Of a stretch of 64,000 nucleotides of DNA, positions 53,578 through 63,039 are shown piece after piece. A model generated the notes under the pieces. That model saw only the letters and a program-made list of their open reading frames with translations, was not told the DNA's origin and did not search any database. Made by a program: the position numbers and the translations under genes. Each line of letters starts with the position of its first letter. The stretch's first letter is position 1. This stretch comes from Aquatica leii (Eukaryota > Arthropoda > Insecta > Coleoptera > Lampyridae): contig CM069432.1 in assembly GCA_035610365.1 (NCBI GenBank), forward strand, positions 259,529,177-259,593,176, read 5' to 3'.

Positions 53578-54055
53578 TTGTCAGTCGTAGGATATAATAG
53601 TTATATTTCATAGCATTCATACAGGATCAATTTAGTTCATAATGAGTGAAATACAATGACAAAGCCATCTCATAATATAATTTACTATGCATGAATAATA
53701 GTAACTAAACGGCTACGGAGATTGAAACGTTGAAGGCTGATTTTATACCTGGGTAATTCAAATCAGTTTTAAATAAATCGCGAACTAAAATCATAACGTA
53801 TAAACATTGTAAGGTAACAATGTCAATGCAAATGTGAAAATGCCACCAGAGTGAACCACTGGACAGCCGTTTCGCCCTTTTGGGGCTCTTCAGCAGTGGG
53901 ACTGTACTACCACAAATGCATTGACAGTCCTATAGCTTTATATTAACAAATGAAGTGATCATAATGAGTGAGATACGATGGCAGAGCCATCAATTTACTA
54001 TGCATGAATAAGAAGAATAAGTAAATGGCTATAGAGATGGAGCCGTTGTACAAAG
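53578..54055 (-). repeat. Tandem repeat with hammerhead ribozyme (retrozyme-like)
   Basis: Two consecutive partial monomers share CATAATGAGTGA.ATAC.ATGG or variants, AAGCCATC/GAGCCATC and TTTACTATGCATGAATAA. Corresponding points are 323-346 bases apart (for example 53638 to 53961). The first monomer runs to the hammerhead at 53856-53900, and the second is truncated at about 54055. A third, broken copy lies at 9089-9223. Monomer length, tandem order and ribozyme type fit animal retrozymes and ribozyme-bearing satellites. There is no coding capacity. Confidence 0.7.
53856..53900 (-). ncRNA. Hammerhead ribozyme, complete type I fold
   Basis: Read on the minus strand, every element is present. 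Stem I is CCACTG paired with CAGTGG. Box 1 is CTGAAGA. Stem II is GCCC/GGGC with a CAAAA-type loop. Box 2 is GAAA. Stem III is AC/GT closed by GGCT. The cleavage triplet GTC comes directly before stem I. All nucleotides known to be required in the hammerhead core are matched. The RNA strand is opposite to the repeat as listed on plus and the same as dac, so the ribozyme would be in the sense strand of the dac pre-mRNA. Confidence 0.88.
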
Positions 54056-54639
54056 TATGTATTTTTAGTAGCGGATTTTTTGACGTAAGAAAATTATAAT
54101 ACAGGGAGCTCAAAAAGAACATATGCAGTCAAAAAAAAAAAAAATTGTTAACTTGCACGTAATTCGTAATTTGAAAAAAACTGAAAACTGCGAATTTCAA
54201 AAATCGGTCGTAATCCCTTTATTTGCAATCGTTTATACAATATTTGCAACGCAAACTTTACAGACGAATTTGATAGTAGGCGGCATTTCTTTTTAAATTG
54301 ATTAGATTTTGTTTTACAAACACAAAGTTAATTTTTCCTTATGGGTGCGATATAAGATAAGCAGATTGTCGGATTCCGTTTATTTTTCTAAAACCATTAA
54401 TGTATGACACATTGACATTTCAAAGAATTTTGAGTGAAGAAACTATCTAAATAGAGTTTTGAATTGTGTTTCCAAAACAATCGTCAGTCTGATATTTTTC
54501 TATTTTAGACAGTCAATGTGACAAACGGCGCCACATTTTGTATGCAGTTATTGGTTGTGTGAACAAAAGCTACAAGCAAACGTCAAAATAAAAATCAATT
54601 TGCAAGGATGGTATTTTCTAATGAAGAAAAAAAAGTATG

Positions 54640-55590
54640 CTGCCGCGATCGTCACACAGAAACTATTTTGTGCAGAAAGATACCCGTCTCTAGGTATTCA
54701 GAGAGAACATAACTGTCAGTCCGATATTTAGCTGTTTTAGACATCTATTTAGGACAATACGGAGCATTCGCAAAACCTAGAAGGAAGTATGGAGCTAGAC
54801 TGTCAGCAGATAATAAAAAACATACTTTAGAAGCTGTAAGCAAATAAATACTTGTCGATGAATTTAAAAAATGAAATATTTTGATACTTTCATAGATAAA
54901 TGATATCGGTTATGTATCAACAAGAGAAGCAAGTGCTAATGTGGGGCAAACGTATTATCAAATAAAAAATACATTAAAAACAGAAAAGTTTAAACCGTAC
55001 AAAATCCATTTGACCCATACATTAATACTCGGGGATGAAGACCGTTACAGTGTTGTTAGTGGCTTCTTGGTCAAAGAAGGGAGAATCCACATTTGCATGG
55101 GTCTGTAAAATCTGAGTACCGGATTGCTTTTAACATTTGGTTGGGTTTGTGGGGAAATCGGATTGTTGGACCTTTTGTATTTGATGGAACACTGACGGCT
55201 CAACGGTATTTGGATTTATTAAACCACCGAGTACTAAACTATGTTGATGAAATCTCTCTTCAACAATTACGGTTTTTGTGGTGGCAGCAAGATGGAGCAC
55301 TGGCTCACAATTCAAGAATCGTCACCAATCGATTGCATGAACTCTGCTAAATGAATGGAAATAAATGGACCAGTTCTCACATCTAAACCGTTTAGTTTTT
55401 TTATGGGTTTATGTCAAAAATACAGTTTTTCAACCAAACCATACTTATGACAATCTAGAAGACGTACAAAGGGCTGTTTTACTAGTAATAAATTCCATTT
55501 CCCAGAGAACAATACAACGTGTTGTAAAAAACTCAGTTAAGAAGCGTCTACCATTGTACAATGCAGAAAAGAGGGAACACCTGCTTTAAA
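54640..55590 (+). pseudogene. mariner-like transposase remnant
   Basis: The clearest block is FNIWLGLWGNRIVGPFVFDG, then TLTAQRYLDLLNHRVLNYVD and LWWQQDGALAHNSRIVTNRL (55130-55345). WWQQDGA.AH holds the second catalytic Asp. NTLEDL..R- and RV..S...R-like traces appear at the end (NLEDVQRAVL near 55455; RTIQRVVKNSVKKRL near 55510-55560). Upstream, a helix-turn-helix region is only traceable near 54820-54900. The first Asp lies in a poorly readable part. A stop at about 55350 breaks the frame. Confidence 0.8.
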
Positions 55591-55995
55591 TGAAGCGCCG
55601 TTTATCATATTGACTGTCCAAAATAGCAAAATATCGGACTGACGATTGTACTGGAAACAAAAACTGCATCTACGCAACCTAATTTTTACGCTTAACACAG
55701 ATTTTCGTTTTTTCTAGTTTCCTCACTCAAAATTGTGTAAAATGTCAATGTGTCGTACATTATCGGTGTCAGAAACACAAATGCAATCCGACAATGTGTT
55801 ATCTCATAAGCGCTCATAAGAAAAAATTAACTTTACGTTTATAAAACAAAATCAAATCAGTTTAAAAAGAAATGCCACCTATTATCAAATGCGCCTTTGA
55901 AAGCTGCTTCGCAAACGTTGTAATAATTTTTCAAAGAGATCGCAAATACAAGAAGTATGGCCAATTTTCCAAACTCGAAATTTTCAGTTCAGTTA

Positions 55996-58430
55996 GGGTA
56001 ATTCCGGGTGAGATGGCCCATAGTGTAAGATGGCCCACTAGGATATCTGAGCAATTATTCAAATTACGCACCTTTTATGTCATTGTCTATTACGCTGCTG
56101 ATGGCTGCAGTATCATAAAAGTGTATCAACTCTTTAAGAATATAAATCAGGTAAGTTAAAAATGGATCAAAGTTTTAACTACGCTTAAAATTTTTCATAA
56201 ATTGTTTCGTGTTCTATTTTTAATGTGAAATCGCAGATTGCAAACCTTGCCGTAATGCGTAAATGTTTTAAAGGTTTTTAAGGTTATGCCTGATTTAAAA
56301 CGCGTTTTTATTTACAAAAAATTGAGTGAGCCATCTCTCCCGTACCTTAGGGTGAGATGGCCCAAACTTTTGTGGGGCAAATGGCCCACTATTCCTAAAA
56401 CAATTCGATCATTTTCAGCCCTGCCTACTGAATACAAGAAAAAATCCGATAGCCAAAGAGGAAGATGGACACAAGAGCAGCTCGTGCTAGCCATAGAAGA
56501 AATCAGAGCAAGGCATATGAGAATCAGAGAAGCTTTGAGACATTTTATGGTTCCACCTCCAACCCTCAGGAGAACAATAAAAAACAACGACTTAGCAAAG
56601 AAAAGTTTGGAACCTTCAGCTGTACTGGGGACTAAAAATGAAGATAAAATGAAGTCTCATATTAAAAAACTGCAAAAATAACAAAAATATGGGTTTTCTC
56701 CTACTCGAGAGTCTGTTCGATCCATGGCCTGCGAATTAGCCGAACGATTGAAGATCAAACATCTATACAATAAAGAAGCAAGGTTAGCGGGTTACGACTG
56801 GCTTAAAATGTTTCGAAACCGAATCCAGATTTAAGTGTACGAAAATCAGAAGGTGCCTTCTTAGCCCGCTGCCAAGGAATGAATAGAGACAGTAGCTTCA
56901 TATTTTGAGCTTTTAGAAAGAACTCTTACCGATAATGACTTAATGAACAAACCAGCACATGTGTTCAACATGTATGAAACGGGTCTCCAACTGAATAATA
57001 AACCTGGATTTGTTATCGCTCAAAAAGGTTCAAAAAATATTGCAGCAGTAACATCTGCCGAAAAAGGTGAAACAATTACTGTCATCTCATGTTGTAACGC
57101 TGAAGGCTTATTCCTTCCCCCCGCTTGCATTTTCAAGGGAAAAAATAAAAAATCTGAATTTACTGATGGAATGCCTCCTGGCTCTGTTGTTTTCATGAAC
57201 AAGAAGTCAGCCTACATTAGCACCAGTTTATTTTTAGAATGGTTGAAAAATAATTTTTTATCCCTTAAACCAATTGGCAAAGTAATATTAATCCTGGACG
57301 GACATTCCACGCATTGCAATTCTGTAGAAATGTTAAATTTTGCTGAAGAACATGACATAATCCTCCTATGTCTACCAAGTCACTCAACACAATTCCTTCA
57401 GCCTTTAGACAGGGCGTTTTTTAAAAGTTTGAAATCTAACTTTTCGAAAGTGTGCAATGCTTTTATTAAAGCAAAGCCAACAAGAAGAATTATAAGGTTA
57501 CAGTTTGGAGGTTTGTTAGCAGATGCATGGTCCAAGTCCGCTACGGTACAAAATGCTGTGTCTTCTTTTCGAACAACTGGTATTTGTCCGTTCAATACTG
57601 ATGCAATTCCAGATTATGCTTTTCTAACCAATGAACAAAATTGATAACCAAGTGCAGCCTCCCGTAACTGAACCAGACAACGAACAGGAAACCATATCAG
57701 GGCAAATTCATCCTAATGAAACGACTCTAACCAAAGAAATTCCTGGCAAAATGTTGAATACAATTAATCCAATACCAAGTACTTCAGCAGCTGCCACTCA
57801 AACAAGAAAACGAAGTAGACAAGTTGCAGCTATTCTGACGTCCACTGAAAACATACAACAGCGAAGAAGTGTGGAAGAGAAGAAAACAAAGGATGCTGAG
57901 CGCAAGATATCAAAGAGAGTGAAAAAAAACGAAGTCTAAGACAGTCATATCAAAACAGTCTTTTGAAAATTCATCCTCAGACGAATCATTGTCTGATTGG
58001 CAGGCACAAAAATCCAGTGATAGTGTCGAAGGCAACGACAATGCCGAGTGTCCAGGATGTGGAGACCGGTACACCACGACGACAAAAAAAGATGATTGGA
58101 TTCGATGTATGCATTGTGAACAGTGGTTTCACGAGGGCTGTTCTAAATATTTAAGTTTTTGTCATGACTGTGGAAAAGTTTTATACAAAAAGAAATAATA
58201 ATGTACTGGACCGTTCAACCCATAGTGCCTCACCCAGATCCCCTGGCCCACTATTGAAATTTTTGTTTATTTTTTTTTTGCAAAAAGTATTTAAAAAATG
58301 TGTTTTGAGTTACATTATCATGTCAGAAATGTATCCTTGGTTTCAAATAAAAAGTTTCAACATTATATTGTCAAAAATGTCATTTTACCGATTTTTTTAA
58401 AAAGGTGAGCCATCTCTCCCGGACTTACCC
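55996..58430 (+). mobile_element. pogo-like transposon copy 2, complete ends
   Basis: TA at 55994-55995 and 58431-58432 flanks TIRs GGGTAATTCCGGGTGAGATG at the left against GGGTAAGTCCGGGAGAGATG at the right. The motif GATGGCCCA and relatives (TGGCCCACTA) recur at about 56012, 56030, 56350, 56382 and 58243, a set of subterminal repeats likely bound by the transposase. The element is 2.4 kb, near normal length. It is inserted in the right TIR of the mariner element. Confidence 0.92.
56411..58198 (+). pseudogene. pogo-like transposase with C-terminal PHD-like finger (copy 2)
   Basis: The N-terminus is best placed at LPTEYKKKSDSQRGRWTQEQ (56421); the expected ATG is now CTG. A psq-type HTH follows (ALRHFMVPPPTLRRTIKNN). 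Stops separate a middle part (YGFSPTRESVRSMACELAER; RLAGYDWLKMFRNR). The catalytic frame is 56943-57644: the first acid motif reads FNMYETGLQ, Asp to Tyr; the second (VILILDGHSTHC) and third (FLQPLDRAFF) are kept. GICPFNTDAIPDYAF ends the domain. Two further frameshifts lead to a basic region and then a zinc finger CPGC..., CMHCEQWFHEGC (58050-58145), a PHD-like C4HC3-type pattern. It is non-functional. Confidence 0.9.
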
Positions 58431-58480
58431 TATCAAATAACGATTCAGCGTCCAATTTAGCAACTCTGTCTAGTTTCTAC

Positions 58481-58796
58481 CTCTTATAATAAGCCAGATT
58501 CCCATGTTAAAACTCGAATTTCAATCACATTATATATAAAAAAAATAAGAAAATGTTGGAAATTGGTTTCAGATAATTTATTAAAACAATTGTGCATTTT
58601 GGTATAGATATAAAGCGTGTAGATATATCTTTGTTAATATAATCTTTTAATTTTTGTTTTTGTTTGTATTCGTTAGTTATCTGAGTGAAAAATCTCGATC
58701 TATTGTTTTAGTTTTTTTAAACTAAAAATAAATCCGATAACAATACATCACTTTTTCTGTTATTTTATTTTATTTTATTTTTTTTTAAAATCTCAA
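58481..58796. other. dac intron, no recognisable feature
   Basis: AT-rich sequence with a (TTTTA)n-like tract near 58760-58785. Confidence 0.45.
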
Positions 58797-59515
58797 TTAA
58801 GTGTATGTTTTGACTTGTAGTCATCCTCAAGCGTATACTATAAAATTCAAATAAAATCAAAAATTTATAAAAATAAACTTACCAATATATATTATTAAAA
58901 TTAAATATTTGAAGTTTTACAATTTCAAACTTGAAAAATACGAAATTAGTCTAATAATAAAAACTCTTAGGTTACAACAAAATAATCTAATAATGGAAAC
59001 AATCAAACAAAAACTAATTTAGAAAAAGTAAATTATTATTAAAGTTAACAACTTCATTAAGAGATCACGATTTAAATTGTAATTTTTAATTATTTCTAAA
59101 AAAATTAGTTTCAAACCTTTATTACAAATATGTAAAATTTCAAAATCTTTTTTAGAATTTAATGAATAATGAGAATTTAATATAGGATTGGCAAATGATG
59201 AATTCAATGAAATGTTATTATTTTGTATTTTTTAAATTTAAAATTGTCAAACTTCAAATATTTAATTTGATTAATAAGTGTTGGTAAGTTTATTTTTATA
59301 ATTTTTTTGATTTTATTTTAATTTATATCTATTATTTTTCAGATTTCTATGATTATTTTTTAAAGTTTAATATTTAATATTTGAATTTTGATTTTTCAAT
59401 TTTAATGTAGTAAGTTCATGCTTAAAATAAGATTCGATTTTATTATTTTAATTTTATAGTATACGCCTGAGGATGACCATAAGTCGTATATCTACATGTT
59501 TTATGTAGCGTTTAT
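58797..59515. mobile_element. Foldback element with hammerhead-like cores in both arms
   Basis: Left arm 58797-58940 and right arm parts 59235-59310 and 59440-59490 are mutually inverted, sharing AAAATAAACTTACCAA, AATTAAATATTTGAAGTTT and ATTTTATAGTATACGC. Next to GTATACGC, the right arm has CTGAGGA with a GAC/GTC-type stem (TGACCATAAGTC), and the left arm (minus strand) TTGAGGATGACTACAAGTCA. These resemble hammerhead box 1 and stem II, but box 2 (GAAA) is lost in the right arm and eroded in the left. No ORF is present. Confidence 0.6.
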
Positions 59516-59850
59516 TAAAATAAAAAATAAAAAGTAAACTTAATGGAAAGGTTTTAAGATTTAAAAAAATAGAAAGTAAAATAATATAATACAAATCCAT
59601 TTAAGTAGAGTTTTTTAAAACAATTAATGGAAAAAATAAACTTTAATTTTGAATAATTTTTATAAAAAAATTGGCTTTTTTTTATTAAAATAAAAAATAA
59701 AACAATAAATTTAATGGAAAGGTTTTAAGATTTTTAAAAATATAAAGTAAAATAATATAATACAAACCCATTTAAGTAGAGTTTTTTAAAAGAATTAATG
59801 GAAAAAATAAATTTGAATTTTGAAAAATTTTTATAAAAAATTGGCTTTTC
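59512..59850 (+). repeat. 170-bp tandem duplication
   Basis: TTATTAAAATAAAAAATAAA begins at 59511 and again at 59681; the following ~165 bases are about 93% identical (shared AATGGAAAGGTTTTAAGATT and ACCCATTTAAGTAGAG or variants). It directly follows the foldback element. Confidence 0.9.
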
Positions 59851-60399
59851 TACAAATATGTAAATAAAAGTTGTTACCTTTTATTGTCTTTTGATTCTAT
59901 TCAAATCAATAACACCAAAGACAGTTGAAACAATTTCAATTGACTATAATAATTAGGTTAATAAAAGCCAAACACTACGATGTCCGGACAACCCAATCAA
60001 CGAATTGACAACAAATACCGAAACACTAAACACTAAAATAAGATGCTAATTGCATAAGCAAAATTAAACTTTAGATGACATTCTCATATAGAAATTTGTC
60101 TTAGATACGCAACTTTTATTTTTATTTAGTGCTCTAATTCCTGAAGAGGATATTAACTACCTCCACGAAGGGTTAAATAACCCTCTATTAGAAGCTACAC
60201 GAATAATAGATACAAAAAAGGAAAAGTAAGCCGTGTCATCTATTGATTAACAATTATATCAGTAAATATTTGAAAATGAAAACGCATTATATATAAAAAA
60301 GTGGTTCGCCGAAGGGCACAACCTCGTAAAATCTTTTTTTCTACATTAAGTGTAATTAGTGACGATCGATTTCATAAAAATAGGCTTTTCTTATCTTAC
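59851..60399. other. dac intron, donor side
   Basis: AT-rich intron sequence leading to the donor GTAAGA at 60399-60394 (minus strand). No other feature. Confidence 0.5.
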
Positions 60400-60543
60400 C
60401 ATTTATAATACGAATTTGATCACCAGCTCCTGCCGCTTTTAGAGCATCCTCAAGCTGTATACGCCGTTTAACCTCTAATTCTATCTGATCTTGTAGTCGC
60501 CTTCTGGCACGCCGTTCTCTTCGAAGACGTTTTTGAATTAGTG
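60400..60543 (-). CDS. dac: dac exon encoding the DD2 coiled coil
   Basis: The 144-base exon has an acceptor TTCTTTTCAG and a donor G/GTAAGA. It reads LIQKRLRRERRARRRLQDQI and ELEVKRRIQLEDALKAAGAG then DQIRIIN. The human DACH1/2 counterpart has the same K-R-L-K-K-E-K-K..R-K-L-Q-E-A-L-E-F-E pattern and ends in RVLND. This is the C-terminal Dachbox (DD2), a basic/acidic coiled coil used for binding Six/Eya partners. Two bases before and one base after the full codons define the splice phases. The minus-strand direction agrees with the exon at 46357-46626. Earlier exons, with the Ski/Sno DNA-binding domain, lie beyond the window. A related Ski/Sno-family gene is a less likely alternative. Confidence 0.85.
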
Positions 60544-61320
60544 CTGAAAAGAAATTTAATATTAGTATGTTTTCTTTTCTCATTCATACATATGTATAAG
60601 ATGCCCTATGGCGGCGTTCATTTTTAATATTGGTGTTTGGGATTATTGGGGTAGTGTAATTTGAAAACGATGCCGTGACTATTTTTAATGGATACGTATT
60701 TGATGATATCTTTGTAATAGAAGCACTAGCAGTGCGGTACATATCGTGCATCGAGTGTTGGGAACTTTTAGCCCGGCCGTTTTGCATACACATATATCGC
60801 ATTCAAGTAATGTATTGATCATAAATCGGCAGCCTTCCATCTTGAGAATAATAATAATAACGCGAGTAAGAGAGACAAGTAAATTCTTAGACAGGTATCC
60901 GATAAAGTCGGCATGCTATGCAACATTATGCATCGAAACCGGGCATTACCTTTCAAACGGGATTGGCTGCTACGACAATCATTGTAACAACGTCTACGCC
61001 ACTCCCATTATTCTTTTTTTCTAGTTGGACATTTAAAAAACAGCTGTCTACAAAAATAGCCCCTTTTATTTGGTGCGTTGCTTGTTTGACCACGCAATGT
61101 GCGTTTATCTACAATTCTGACATAAATTAACTTGTTTAATTATTCAGATTGTGCACCCCTCGTAGTCCTATAAAAACCAAATCAAAATTAAATCAAATTT
61201 TTTTAACAACCTCAACGAAACCAATTAATTCTCACGGCACGAGTTTTTCCGCTGCTTATTTTTTGTTCAGATTTAGAAAAATGCGTCATTAATTATTAGT
61301 TTAAACGTACCTAAAAAATT
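60544..61320. other. dac intron upstream of the coiled-coil exon
   Basis: The acceptor TTCTTTTCAG ends at 60544 (minus strand). Open frames at 60584-61130 match no family. No dac coding sequence was recognised here. Confidence 0.5.
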
Positions 61321-61345
61321 TTATTGTATACACCCTGTATATCAA
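61321..61345. repeat. mariner-type terminus fragment
   Basis: TATACACCCTGTATATCA contains ACACCCTGTA, the reverse complement of the TACAGGGTGT terminus common to insect mariner elements. It is an isolated end with no coding sequence attached on its inner side. Confidence 0.5.
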
Positions 61346-61687
61346 TTTTTTAACCAAACTTAAAAATAATTTAAAAAAAATGTTTTAGATCAAATTTTAA
61401 TAGATTAGTCGATATATGAATTATTTTAGTTTACACAGCGTGATTCAATATTATTATAGAGCAGCTCACTGTAATCTTTAGTAAAACATTTTTGGTTTTT
61501 TATTAATTTGTAACCGAAAATATTTCAAATTTTTTATAAAAATGTGGTTTAGCTATTGTATTATTACACCTAAAGTATGCTTTGTTCAAAGTAGCTGAAA
61601 AATGCACTTTTTGTAGTACCTACAAGATTTACATTTGATAATATTCGGCAATAGAGAACACGCAGTTTCGCCACTTTTCAATACGTA

Positions 61688-63010
61688 TATACAGGGTGCC
61701 TCTAAAAGCTACCGAACACCTTCAACAATCAAACTAAGATATTTTCCCCTCTTAAAGTGATATCGCTAAATACAGTCCTAAAAAGTTGTACACTCTCAAA
61801 GTTGTAAAAAAAATCACTTATCTCCGATAAATTCAGAAATTATTTTATTGATTTTTTTACAGAAAATTTTATAGAAATTTCAAGCAAATTGCACTAGAAC
61901 TACCCGTTAAACAGTGACGTCAACTTTTTTTGTAAAATATACTCACTGACATTAGAAATGTTACATCTAGAAGGAATAATTTCTTCAACCTGATTTTGGT
62001 ACTTTGACTTTTTTGCGAAAACACACTTTTATCTCTTTTTTTTTTGAAGAAATCGGTTTATGAGAGTTGACTAGTAGGTACAGATATTTTTAGTTATTGT
62101 GCCTCCGTCTACTAGTGTTAAGCCTAAGAAAATTACTCAAGTTCGAAGATATCAAAGTTATCACCATGTTAGCGACTTTAACAGAGGTAGAATTGCTTCC
62201 TATGGAGATGTTAGTTTTGAGTTTATCCTATCGCGAAATTGGCCACCGTGTTAATTGTACTGCAATGACGGTAATGCGTGTGTGTTGTGTGTAGACATAA
62301 GAAAGTAGAGGAACACTGGTCAACCGAGGCGTAGCACAGAGTGTCAAGATAGGCGCTTCAGACAACTGGCGCTACTACTCGTGAAATGTCTGACCAATGA
62401 TTTGGAGAAAAAGGTAAACCTGTTACTGTGCGTACACTATATCGCCGTATTCGAGCCTTTAGACGTTTTTCATACCGTCCACGATTAGTCCTTCTTTTGA
62501 CTGCGGGCCACTGTCGTCAACGTTTCAACTGGTGCAGAAAACGGCAGCATAGGGAAGCAGAATGGCGTATTGTCGTCTTTAGCGACGAATCGCAATTCTG
62601 TCTAGGTATGCACGATGGCCGTAGAAAGTTAAGACCCCGCCGTGAAGAGCGACATGATATTGGGTTTCATCACTTAGCTTTATTCGAGGCTGTATGACAG
62701 CTGCGCATTAGGTTGATAATTTTCTACAAACCACTTTAATATCTTATCTAGAAGGGTGTCCTTTTTTAGCAAGACAAAGCACGTCCCCAATATTGCTCGT
62801 CGAACTTAGGACTTCCTCCAAGTAGCAAACGTTAATGCTTTGTTGTGGTCACCCCGTTCACCGAATTTAAACTTTGTACCATCCTCCACAGGCTCTAGCA
62901 CAGTTAATCCACAAAGTTCAAGTTACTGGGAACGAGATACCACAAGCAGGCATCGACAAAATGAGATGGTCGATGTCTACAAGAGTGCACTCCTTTCTTG
63001 CAAATGTTAT
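61688..63010 (+). mobile_element. Tc1/mariner-group remnant
   Basis: TATACAGGGTGCCTCTAAAA at 61686 is a mariner-type end on the left. A Tc1-like transposase remnant follows from about 62100 to 62980. The right end is not identified; sequence changes near 63000 into the next, oppositely oriented remnant. The left end and the coding part may belong to different elements. Confidence 0.6.
62100..62990 (+). pseudogene. Tc1-like transposase remnant
   Basis: The N-terminal HTH region survives as LSLSYREIGHRVNCTAMTVM (about 62215-62275), corresponding to the usual FREIG.R....STV.R. The middle reads LLLTAGHCRQRFNWCRKRQH then REAEWRIVVFSDESQFCLGM (62490-62610); FSDESQF carries the first catalytic Asp, followed by HDGRRKLRPRREERHD. 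QDKARPQ near 62775 is the second Asp region (QQDNARPH). SPRSPNLNFV near 62850-62880 corresponds to WP.RSPDLNPIE, with the catalytic Asp changed to Asn. Stops and deletions are frequent. Confidence 0.85.
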
Positions 63011-63039
63011 TATTTCATTTTTGATGTAAGACTGCCCCA

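Larger units (their letters stand above)
54100..58480 (+). mobile_element. mariner-like element with long TIRs, split by pogo copy 2
   Basis: The left end is TA then CAGGGAGCTCAAAAAGAACA, a mariner-type terminus. Sequence at about 54150-54450 is the reverse complement of 55690-55993 and, beyond the pogo insertion, of about 58431-58465. Shared blocks include GGCGGCATTTCTTTTTAAA or variants and ATTGTCGGATT. The TIRs are therefore 300 bases or more. Without the pogo element the unit is about 1.9 kb. The right terminus is decayed and provisional. Confidence 0.75.

Noticed and set aside
60584-61130. Further dac exons upstream of 60543
   Set aside because: No frame resembles the known upstream DACH sequence, and no convincing donor/acceptor pair was found.
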